In this document: piece by piece, positions 1 through 5,647 of the stretch
Layout of the letters: each line of letters opens with the position of its first letter
How positions within the stretch are numbered: position 1 is the first letter of the stretch
Assembly: GCA_022794295.1 (NCBI GenBank)
Contig: JAAWEO010000142.1
Span: 1 to 5,727, forward strand
Length of the DNA: 5,727 nucleotides
Source: Angelakisella sp.
GTDB lineage: Bacteria > Bacillota > Clostridia > Oscillospirales > Ruminococcaceae
Reading direction: 5' to 3'
Notes under the pieces: generated by a model
What the model was told of the DNA's origin: nothing
Databases searched by the model: none
Seen by the model: only the letters and a program-made list of their open reading frames with translations
Program-made: the position numbers and the translations under genes

Positions 1-1
1 A

Positions 2-206
2 CCGGCCAAAGGCTCCGGCCTTGGGCGGTTGACCCACGGGGCCGCCTGATCTCACCCACGGGGCGGGGTCCATGGTGGGCAGTACCTTGATCTATTACCT
101 GTATTTTCCTACTGATGGCGCCAGGCGGCTGGGCTAGGTGGCGCCATAAAAATGTGCTGCCGCTTACCGGCGTCCGGGCTTTCGCGGCCGGAGGCTCGTT
201 GGCCGG
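2..206. repeat. Split inverted repeat, CCGGCCAA and CTCCGGCC with their complements
   Basis: CCGGCCAA (2-9) is the exact reverse complement of TTGGCCGG (199-206), and CTCCGGCC (13-20) is the exact reverse complement of GGCCGGAG (186-193). Order and spacing are nearly conserved (3 against 5 intervening bases), so 2-20 and 186-206 are two diverged inverted copies of one unit of about 20 bases. They could be ends of a small element or a long-range RNA stem. Confidence 0.45.
115..147. repeat. Perfect 9-base inverted repeat around TGGCGCCA
   Basis: ATGGCGCCA (115-123) and TGGCGCCAT (139-147) are exact reverse complements separated by 15 bases. Because GGCGCC is itself a palindrome, the arms also share TGGCGCCA as a direct repeat. 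Five A residues follow on the plus strand, so on the minus strand a T-run precedes the hairpin. A terminator is therefore not indicated for either strand. Function unknown. Confidence 0.5.
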
Positions 207-227
207 ATAAGGTGCTTTTTTCTGCGG

Positions 228-251
228 AAAAAAACGGAGCCGCTTCGCGGC
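228..251 (-). terminator. Weaker secondary hairpin with T-tract, possible backup terminator
   Basis: On the minus strand GCCGC-GAA-GCGGC (251-239) is followed by TCCG and then seven T residues (234-228). The T-tract is good, but the 5-base-pair stem is short and separated from it by four bases. It could catch read-through from the gene at 377-5113. It may equally be chance in GC-rich DNA. Confidence 0.3.
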
Positions 252-254
252 AAA

Positions 255-277
255 CGCCGCCGGGCGGCGGGGGTTTT
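255..277 (+). other. GC hairpin with short T-tract in the left flank
   Basis: CGCCGC-CGG-GCGGCG (255-269) forms a 6-base-pair stem, followed by four G and four T on the plus strand. It resembles a weak plus-strand terminator for a gene that would lie off the left edge. The run of G between stem and T-tract counts against it. Confidence 0.25.
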
Positions 278-302
278 GGTGTCTCCAGCGGGGGGACAGT
301 CC

Positions 303-340
303 AAAGGGCCCCCTCCGGGGGTGTCCGGAGGGGGGCCTTT
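303..340 (-). terminator. Strong GC-rich hairpin downstream of the lipoprotein gene, likely terminator
   Basis: AAAGG-G-CCCCCTCCGG (303-318) pairs with CCGGAGGGGG-G-CCTTT (325-340), leaving a 6-base loop and one G-G mismatch. That gives 15 base pairs. The hairpin begins 36 bases past the TGA stop at 377-379. The A and T tracts are only three bases and sit inside the stem, so it is not a textbook intrinsic terminator in either direction, but its position and stability make it the best candidate for ending this transcript. It may act in both directions. Confidence 0.6.
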
Positions 341-376
341 TGGGGTGTGTGTTTTAGGTGGGTGCAGGGGTGGGGC

Positions 377-3300
377 TCACTCTTTTCGGAACAGGTAGCC
401 GACGCCTAGGTAGTAGTAATCCGAGGGGAGGAATTCTCCTTTTTCGGTCCGGCCGGACTCCATGGTGTCGATGTTGTAGACGTAGGTCCGTTCCAGGGTG
501 CATTCGGTGTCCAGGACGCTGGTGGCGGTGTACTGGAAGGTGAAGGTCCGCTGGGAGGCTTTGCTGTAGTGGAAGTCCACAGTCAGCAGCTGTTCATCCT
601 GGCGCCAGCTAAAACCATCCCTGGTATTCCGTTTCACCTTCCGCAGGCGCATATTGGAGGGCACCCATTCCACCAGGCGGTAGCTGCCATAGGGCACGTT
701 TTGGGCCAGCTCCACCTTTACGGTGACGGTGGTCTCGCCCCCCAGGCGCTTCTGGTCCTCGGGGGTATCCATGGTCTTGGTTACGGTGATCCGGGGGGAT
801 TGATTGATCCCCAGCTGGTCCGGGGTGCCGGTGTAGGTGATGCTGGCTATGGCGCCGCTGCCCTCCGCCTTGGGGGCGAAGGCAGCCCACTCCTCCTTGT
901 TCAGAGCGAAGCGCAGGCAGCCGTTCCGGGGCAGGGTCACCGTCTCCCGCTTTCCGCCCAGGGTGTAGCTCACCTGGGGCAGGTCGCTGTCCTTCAGCTG
1001 GAAACGCTGGAGGTAGAGGGCGGACTGGAGCTGGCAGGGGCCCAGCAGGGTGCCGTAGGGGGTGGTGCAGTTGGCGGCAAGGTACGCCATCATTTTGCCG
1101 GCGTCATCCGCTGCCCCGGTGAGGATGGCGCAGGCCATGGCCCCGGCGGTGCTGTCAACGGTCTGGTAGGCGGTGTCCTCTGTGATATAGAGGCCGCCCA
1201 TTTTCTCCAGGAGCTTGGGGGTGATCTGCTTGGCGTAGAGCTTTTGAGCCGCCCCCTGGTCCAGGTAGGAAAGCCCCGCTGTAAGGTAGATGGCTTCCCT
1301 GGTGGAAAGGCCGGAGGCCGCGGCGCGGGTGCGGAGCTGGGCCATTTGGACATCATCCAGACGGTCCAGGGCCGCAAGACCCATCAGGGCTGCGGCGCGG
1401 TCCTCGTCATTGGCGGCACTGGTGTATGCCTTGTCCAGATACCCCCATAGCTGATAGTCATCCAGAAGCTCCGGCGCAGCCACCGCCCCCCAGGCGGAGG
1501 CCGCCAGATCCGCCTCGGCGTAGGGGAAAAGGCGGACACCCTGGTATCCCTTCCCGTCCAGGTCGTCCAGGGAAACCTGGATATTGCTCAGGTCGGTTTC
1601 GGGGTGCTGCCAGCCCTCCCCGAAGAAGGCAGTCATAATACCCTTTACCGATTCCATAGCCAGGGCGGCGTCCCCTCTGCCGCTGGTGTCCCGGCGGAGA
1701 AGGCCCCAGGCCTGGAGGAAGGACTTTTGGTTCTCGTGGTAGATCTCCACCTCCACCGGGTATTGGAGGGGGATGATCTCCTCCTCGATACCCCGGCTTA
1801 GGTCCACGGTCTGATGGATGGGGAACAGCAGAGCGCTGTCCCGGACGGTGAAGGGCACCTTTACCCCGTCACTGTACTCCCCGCACCGGGCGGTGACGGT
1901 GATGGCGTACTCCCCGGCGGGGAGCTTCTGGAAGGTGAGGGGGGTGATATCCCCGGCGGGAGCCTGGGCGGTGACCTCCAGGGGTTCCTCCCAGCCCTGG
2001 ATGGAGGCGGTGTATTCCACCAGGTCATTGGAATTGATCTCCTTCCCGAAGCCCCGCACGGTGCAGGCGATGGTATCCCCGGTGAGGAAGGTGTTGGAAA
2101 GGATGGGATCGATGCGGAAGGGCAGGGTGGTGTAAAGGCTGCTCTTGGTCTGGCCCCAATAGGCACGCTGGTCCAGGGCCATGGCGGTAAGCCGCCACTG
2201 GGTCAGGTTGTCGGGAAGGGCCACGGCAAAGCCCACCGTTCCGTCTGCTCCGGTGACCCCGGTGAGGAAGGCCGCGGTGTCCTTGAAATTCTCCCGGATG
2301 ATGGTGCCGCCACCTCCTCCGCCTCCTCCCTTGCCGCCATCCCCATAATAGGGGTTTGCCCCGTGCTGGATGTAGGAGCAGTAGACGTCGGGGTAATCGT
2401 AGAAGACGGAGCCGTAAAGGGCGCGGCCCATATTGATGTACTGCTCCGACAGGGCAAAGATGGATTCATCCACCACCCCCAGGCAGACATTGGCGCCGGA
2501 GACCGGCTTCCCGTCCCCGGTAAGGCGCAGGGTGACCTTGGCGGTGTCCCCGGGGCGGTAGTCCTCCTGCTCCGGCAGGACCTGGAGGTCCAACTGGCGG
2601 CTTTCCGGCTCCACCGCAAGGGAGTAGGGCTTGATGGGGTAAATGCGCTTTCCGTCGAAGTAGGCCCCGCAGAGGGTGAAATTGGGGAGCTTTTCCTCGG
2701 TGCAGGGGATCTCCCCCTGGGTTCCCTGGACCACCGGGGGCTCCAGAATGGTTTTCTGCAGGTAGTTGGTCATCACCTGGCCGCCCTCCACCGGGATGCC
2801 GTTATCCATCACCTGGTACCGGACCGTCTCCCCAAAGCGGAAGGTGCTTCCCCAGTAGGAATAATACTCCGCTTCCTCCACGTCCCCTTCCCCCCGCACC
2901 TGGAAGGTGTGGAAGTGCCCCGAATTTTCCGAGGGGGAGATCCGCCAGGGGTCCCCCAGGGTGAGGGTGGAGGTCTGGTGGCCGCCGGTATTGGTGGTGA
3001 TGGTGACATAGTAGTAGCCCAGTTCATCCTCCACAGGGGGCAGGATATCGGCCAGCACCAGCCGGCCATCCTCGTCCAGGGTCCGGGAGAAGGTCTTTTC
3101 CACCCCGTCGTTTCGCCGGTAGATGCACCGGGGGATGCTCTTTTTGGTGTAGCGGTCGTAGTAGGGGGCCATTTCGATCCGGGTATAGCTCACCTTGTGA
3201 AGGTCGACGGTGACATCGGCCTGGGCGGGCTTTCCCCGAAGGGTCTTGTAGTCCTGGATCAGCTGGCCGCCCCCGGGAATCTGATCGAAGTCGATGTGAT

Positions 3301-5113
3301 TGGCGGTGATGACCAGGTCGCTTTTCTCCCCCTGGCGTTCCTCCTTGGCCTCCATCATCACGGTGGTGGGGAAGATATAGACATATTCCAGGAAGGAGAG
3401 GTTGACATCGCTGGGGTCGTCTGTTTCGGCCTCGATGTAGTAGGAGTTGGGGTACCAGCCCCATTGGGTGCGGTCCTGGCGGGTGACCCGGGCGGGAAGG
3501 GTCACAGAGGCTGCCCCCCTGCTGTCGGTTTGGACAGGGGTCACAGGCTCCCCGTTTGCCGAAAGCTTCAGCTTCATCCCGGCGGCGGGGGTGCGGTCAA
3601 AGAGGCTCATTTCCACCTGGACACGGATGGTTTCCTCCGGCTGGTAATAGAGCTTATCGGTGGTAATGGAACCGGTATAAATGGGATTTTTGTACTGGGC
3701 GATCTCGGCCCCTTGCTGGCAGACGGACTCGGAGTAGCTGCCCGGCTCCGGCCTCTCCCCCTCCGGGTAGGCACTGACGGAGAGCCAGCCGCTGCGCAGG
3801 TTTTGGTAGGAGAACTCCCCGGAGAATACCCCGCCGGCGTTTACCGGAACCTCCAGTGTTTGGACCGGGGTATCCCCCCAGTTAAAGGAGACGCTGATAT
3901 CCACCTGATCCAGCTTGGGAGCGTTTTTCCGGGGGCGGGCCACCCCCCAGAACTTCACCGTGTCGTCCTGGTGGTAGATGGTCCGGTCCAGGTACAGGAA
4001 GCCGTAGTAATCCTGACTGGTGCTCCGCTCCCTCTGGAAGTTGTAGGTTCTCAGCACGTCGTAGAACACCGTCCCGTCGGGGGCGGTGATGGCAACGGGA
4101 ATGGTGGTCCGCTGGTACTGGCCCCGGGGCCAGCCATCACTTTGCTGTTCTGTGTCCAGCTCCGGCAGGTCCAGCACCAGGATGCCGTCCCCGTCCCCCT
4201 GGACGGTAATATCGGGGCCGGTGGAGGCGAAGGGGTCCTTCCAGGCCTCCAGCTTTGCCCCGGAGACGGGTTTCCCGGTTTTGGTGCTGTTGAACCACAG
4301 CACAGCCTCCCCGTCATGGAGCTGGGTATAAACGGCGCTTTCCTGGATTTGAAGGAGCTTCTGGAAGGGGGGTTGCTCCTGGCGGGAGGAGGTGACGGTG
4401 GCTACATACCAGCCCTGGGGGAGGGGCTCCGGGAAGACGATATCGCCACTATAGCTATCCCCGGCGAACAGCTCCGCCTTTCCCTGGGTAAAGGAGAGGA
4501 CCTCCGGCAGGCCGGTGGTATTTACCTGGCTTTCCATATCGAGGGCCAGGAGGCGGTAGAGCTCCTTAAAATACCGTTCTCCGTTTTCCAGCCGGTGGAC
4601 CGACACAGAGAACTCCTCGCCGGGGTTTACCGCATCCATATCCCCCTTGCCGTCCCGGCGGATATCCAGGACGGGATAATCCCCGGGGAGGAAGGTTTCG
4701 GCGCGGTGCTCCATCTCATAGAAGGAGCCATATTCCTCCTGGATGGTAAAGGAAAAGGAATAATCCTCTGCCAGGGTACCCTTGCCCTCCTTGGCGGGGA
4801 GGCCGGCCTTCAGGGTAACGGTATAGGTGGTGCCATAGCTCCACTCGTTGCCGTCCCTGCCGGAGGGGAGGAAGGCCAGGGCATGATCCATATACCGGAA
4901 GCTGCCTTCCAGGCTGGGGCTAATGGAAAAGTAGTCATCGGCTTTTCCCGGCGGGGTGGAGAAGGAGATCTCCAGGGCAGTATTTTGGGGGACGGAGGCG
5001 GCCCCATTGGCGGGAAAGACGGCGGTGACCTCCAGAGGGGGATCGGGTGTTTTTTGGCAGCTGGTCAGGGTAAGGGCCAGCAGGCAAACCAAAAGGAGCA
5101 GGAGCTTTTTCAT
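377..5113 (-). CDS. Bacterial alpha-2-macroglobulin family lipoprotein, thioester-less (YfaS-like)
   Basis: This 1578-residue protein is probably a membrane-anchored surface protein of the bacterial A2M family, whose members trap or inhibit proteases. Residues 1-18 are a lipoprotein signal (KK, then a leucine-rich core) with lipobox LTSC and lipidated Cys19. Residues about 27-125 look like a bacterial Ig-like (Big_5) domain. Macroglobulin-type strands follow, with signatures YLDRTIYHQDDTVKF (374 on), TDKLYYQPEETI (485 on), FRFGETVRY (near 755) and YRPGDTAKV (near 852). VVDESIFAL (880-888), eight glycines (929-936), RENFKDTAAF (940 on) and LPDNLTQW (966-973) mark the A2M core. A helical, thioester-domain-like region spans about 1140-1400, and a beta-rich receptor-binding-like domain begins near 1441. 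No C-x-E-Q exists anywhere, so covalent trapping is unlikely. Length is close to E. coli YfhM and YfaS. GGAGG lies 8 bases before the ATG. Family assignment is secure; protease inhibition is inferred. Confidence 0.93.
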   Translation of the reverse strand: MKKLLLLLVCLLALTLTSCQKTPDPPLEVTAVFPANGAASVPQNTALEISFSTPPGKADDYFSISPSLEGSFRYMDHALAFLPSGRDGNEWSYGTTYTVTLKAGLPAKEGKGTLAEDYSFSFTIQEEYGSFYEMEHRAETFLPGDYPVLDIRRDGKGDMDAVNPGEEFSVSVHRLENGERYFKELYRLLALDMESQVNTTGLPEVLSFTQGKAELFAGDSYSGDIVFPEPLPQGWYVATVTSSRQEQPPFQKLLQIQESAVYTQLHDGEAVLWFNSTKTGKPVSGAKLEAWKDPFASTGPDITVQGDGDGILVLDLPELDTEQQSDGWPRGQYQRTTIPVAITAPDGTVFYDVLRTYNFQRERSTSQDYYGFLYLDRTIYHQDDTVKFWGVARPRKNAPKLDQVDISVSFNWGDTPVQTLEVPVNAGGVFSGEFSYQNLRSGWLSVSAYPEGERPEPGSYSESVCQQGAEIAQYKNPIYTGSITTDKLYYQPEETIRVQVEMSLFDRTPAAGMKLKLSANGEPVTPVQTDSRGAASVTLPARVTRQDRTQWGWYPNSYYIEAETDDPSDVNLSFLEYVYIFPTTVMMEAKEERQGEKSDLVITANHIDFDQIPGGGQLIQDYKTLRGKPAQADVTVDLHKVSYTRIEMAPYYDRYTKKSIPRCIYRRNDGVEKTFSRTLDEDGRLVLADILPPVEDELGYYYVTITTNTGGHQTSTLTLGDPWRISPSENSGHFHTFQVRGEGDVEEAEYYSYWGSTFRFGETVRYQVMDNGIPVEGGQVMTNYLQKTILEPPVVQGTQGEIPCTEEKLPNFTLCGAYFDGKRIYPIKPYSLAVEPESRQLDLQVLPEQEDYRPGDTAKVTLRLTGDGKPVSGANVCLGVVDESIFALSEQYINMGRALYGSVFYDYPDVYCSYIQHGANPYYGDGGKGGGGGGGGTIIRENFKDTAAFLTGVTGADGTVGFAVALPDNLTQWRLTAMALDQRAYWGQTKSSLYTTLPFRIDPILSNTFLTGDTIACTVRGFGKEINSNDLVEYTASIQGWEEPLEVTAQAPAGDITPLTFQKLPAGEYAITVTARCGEYSDGVKVPFTVRDSALLFPIHQTVDLSRGIEEEIIPLQYPVEVEIYHENQKSFLQAWGLLRRDTSGRGDAALAMESVKGIMTAFFGEGWQHPETDLSNIQVSLDDLDGKGYQGVRLFPYAEADLAASAWGAVAAPELLDDYQLWGYLDKAYTSAANDEDRAAALMGLAALDRLDDVQMAQLRTRAAASGLSTREAIYLTAGLSYLDQGAAQKLYAKQITPKLLEKMGGLYITEDTAYQTVDSTAGAMACAILTGAADDAGKMMAYLAANCTTPYGTLLGPCQLQSALYLQRFQLKDSDLPQVSYTLGGKRETVTLPRNGCLRFALNKEEWAAFAPKAEGSGAIASITYTGTPDQLGINQSPRITVTKTMDTPEDQKRLGGETTVTVKVELAQNVPYGSYRLVEWVPSNMRLRKVKRNTRDGFSWRQDEQLLTVDFHYSKASQRTFTFQYTATSVLDTECTLERTYVYNIDTMESGRTEKGEFLPSDYYYLGVGYLFRKE

Positions 5114-5121
5114 AAACAGGA

Positions 5122-5126
5122 CCTCC
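5122..5126 (-). promoter_or_regulatory. Ribosome-binding site of the A2M-family lipoprotein gene
   Basis: The minus strand reads GGAGG, a strong Shine-Dalgarno core, followed by 8 bases and then ATG AAA AAG. The spacing is optimal. The encoded Met-Lys-Lys-Leu start of a lipoprotein signal peptide independently supports this start codon. Confidence 0.85.
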
Positions 5127-5148
5127 GTTCATTCTGGGTGTTGGAATG

Positions 5149-5167
5149 CTTCTATATTCTATAGAAG
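5149..5167. promoter_or_regulatory. Inverted repeat overlapping the promoter, possible operator
   Basis: CTTCTATA, a 3-base spacer TTC, then TATAGAAG form a perfect 8-base dyad. It contains both candidate -10 hexamers and lies 36 bases before the start codon. A dyad of about 19 bases over a -10 element is a typical placement for a dimeric repressor site. No regulator gene is in the window and I do not recognise the motif as that of a known regulator. An AT-rich dyad can also arise simply from duplicated TATAGAA sequences. Confidence 0.35.
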
Positions 5168-5180
5168 ATAACGCTGGCAA
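5151..5180 (-). promoter_or_regulatory. Candidate sigma-A promoter of the A2M-family lipoprotein gene
   Basis: On the minus strand, TTGCCA (5180-5175, 5 of 6 to the -35 consensus) is followed by 18 bases and TATAGA (5156-5151, 4 of 6 to the -10 consensus). Transcription would start near 5144, giving a leader of about 30 bases before the ATG. A second TATAGA at 5163-5158 is an alternative -10 but has no good -35 partner. This short segment is AT-rich between GC-rich neighbours, as expected for a promoter. It is a visual match only, with no start-site data. Confidence 0.5.
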
Positions 5181-5274
5181 GTAATACTTTATTGCATGTA
5201 GGGCGGGCGAGGATTCTGGCGGCGCAGCACCATGCCCGAAGCCCAACGCCTAGTACCGGGTAGCCTTTCTGTCT

Positions 5275-5337
5275 CCGGACATCAGTCCGGTCCGGGTCCA
5301 GGGCGGACAGCGCCTGGTCGCCCGCCGCGGCGGGCGA
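5275..5337. repeat. Cluster of three adjacent hairpins
   Basis: Hairpin one is CCGGAC-ATCA-GTCCGG (5275-5290). Hairpin two pairs CCAGG-GC (5298-5304) with GC-G-CCTGG (5310-5317), with a 5-base loop and one bulged G. Hairpin three is the 20-base perfect palindrome TCGCCCGCCGCGGCGGGCGA (5318-5337), which abuts hairpin two with no gap. No T-tract follows, so these are not intrinsic terminators. They lie about 108 bases beyond the promoter dyad. Confidence 0.55.
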
Positions 5338-5371
5338 AATACCCCTGCATGAGGCAGTATCCCTCGATTTA

Positions 5372-5456
5372 GGCCGCGGCTAATAATATGGCGCTGTGAA
5401 AGGCACGAGTTGTCTCCCCCTGTATCCTTGTATTCTCGAAGTGACAAGCCGCGGCC
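5372..5456. repeat. 10-base perfect inverted repeat enclosing 65 bases
   Basis: GGCCGCGGCT (5372-5381) is the exact reverse complement of AGCCGCGGCC (5447-5456). The 65 enclosed bases are less GC-rich. They contain CGAG (5406-5409) complementary to CTCG (5435-5438), and TTGTC (5410-5414) complementary to GACAA (5443-5447). These would cross if both formed, and the second shares A5447 with the outer stem. It is consistent with a folded RNA or with the ends of a small element. Confidence 0.45.
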
Positions 5457-5490
5457 GGAACGAGACTACCCGACACCCAGCCGCAGGGAG

Positions 5491-5510
5491 CGCCAGGCGC
5501 TGGCGGTTTT
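5491..5510 (+). terminator. Intrinsic-terminator-like hairpin with no upstream protein gene
   Basis: CGCCAG-GCG-CTGGCG (5491-5505) is a 6-base-pair perfect stem with a 3-base loop, followed by G and four T, then GTCTGTCT, on the plus strand. This is the best terminator-shaped sequence in the right flank, and the T-tract exists only in the plus direction. The preceding plus-strand DNA back to the lipoprotein gene has no credible protein gene, so whatever it ends would be a non-coding transcript, unless it is a relic. An alternative fold AGCGC-CAG-GCGCT (5489-5501) overlaps it. Confidence 0.45.
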
Positions 5511-5565
5511 GTCTGTCTATCCTTCAAGACAGGCCCGCAGGGCCGCTTCTTGAATGTGTCTGTCT
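5510..5565. repeat. Two-part hairpin framed by 9-base direct repeats
   Basis: TGTCTGTCT occurs at 5510-5518 and 5557-5565. Between them lies a hairpin: TTCAAGA (5523-5529) pairs with TCTTGAA (5548-5554), enclosing an inner stem GGCCC-GCA-GGGCC (5532-5544). The arrangement looks like a tiny palindromic unit with target-site-like repeats, but the repeats do not abut the hairpin exactly, and TGTCTGTCT is low in complexity. Confidence 0.45.
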
Positions 5566-5647
5566 CTCGCTTCTGGGTACAGTATTTTAGCTTGTGATAG
5601 CGCCGTTTCCTTTGACTGCCACACGCTAGTCTGCCCCTTCGCATTCC

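Larger units (their letters stand above)
1..376. other. Left non-coding flank
   Basis: No reading frame here has a convincing start, ribosome-binding site or recognisable product. Plus-strand frames open at the left edge close within about 10 to 30 codons and match nothing I know. Visible structure consists of a split inverted repeat (2-20 with 186-206), an 11-base direct repeat ACCCACGGGGC (32-42 and 54-64), a 9-base inverted repeat (115-123 and 139-147) and the hairpins at 239-340. The flank probably holds the 3' untranslated region of the lipoprotein gene plus intergenic repeats. Confidence 0.6.

Noticed and set aside
1..73. Minus-strand frame beginning MDPAPWV at position 73 and open to the left edge
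   Set aside because: Only 24 codons are visible, the nearest purine-rich site (AAGG) is poorly spaced, and absence of stops over this length means little in GC-rich DNA.
152..409. 85-codon plus-strand frame in the left flank
   Set aside because: It crosses the terminator hairpin and runs into the 3' end of the lipoprotein gene. The product is low in complexity (GGG and R-rich) with no recognisable feature.
569..1450. Open frame of 293 codons on the plus strand
   Set aside because: It is antisense to the C-terminal part of the A2M-family gene, has no recognisable motif and is explained by base composition.
1877..1885. Cys1077-Gly-Glu as a possible thioester CGEQ motif
   Set aside because: The sequence is CGEY, not CGEQ, and lies in a beta-strand pattern (EYAITVTARCGEY) before the helical domain, so it cannot form the thioester.
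1814..5164. Open frame of 1116 codons on the plus strand, antisense to the lipoprotein gene
   Set aside because: Its glycine/valine/leucine-rich translation shows no domain, and it lies wholly over a gene with clear family signatures. Long antisense frames without stops are expected opposite GC-rich coding DNA.
5396..5590. 64-codon plus-strand frame starting at GTG
   Set aside because: It has no ribosome-binding site, runs through a terminator-like hairpin and a second hairpin, and its translation resembles nothing known.
5369..5644. 91-codon minus-strand frame in the right flank
   Set aside because: It overlaps several inverted repeats, has no supported start and its composition looks like translated structured DNA.
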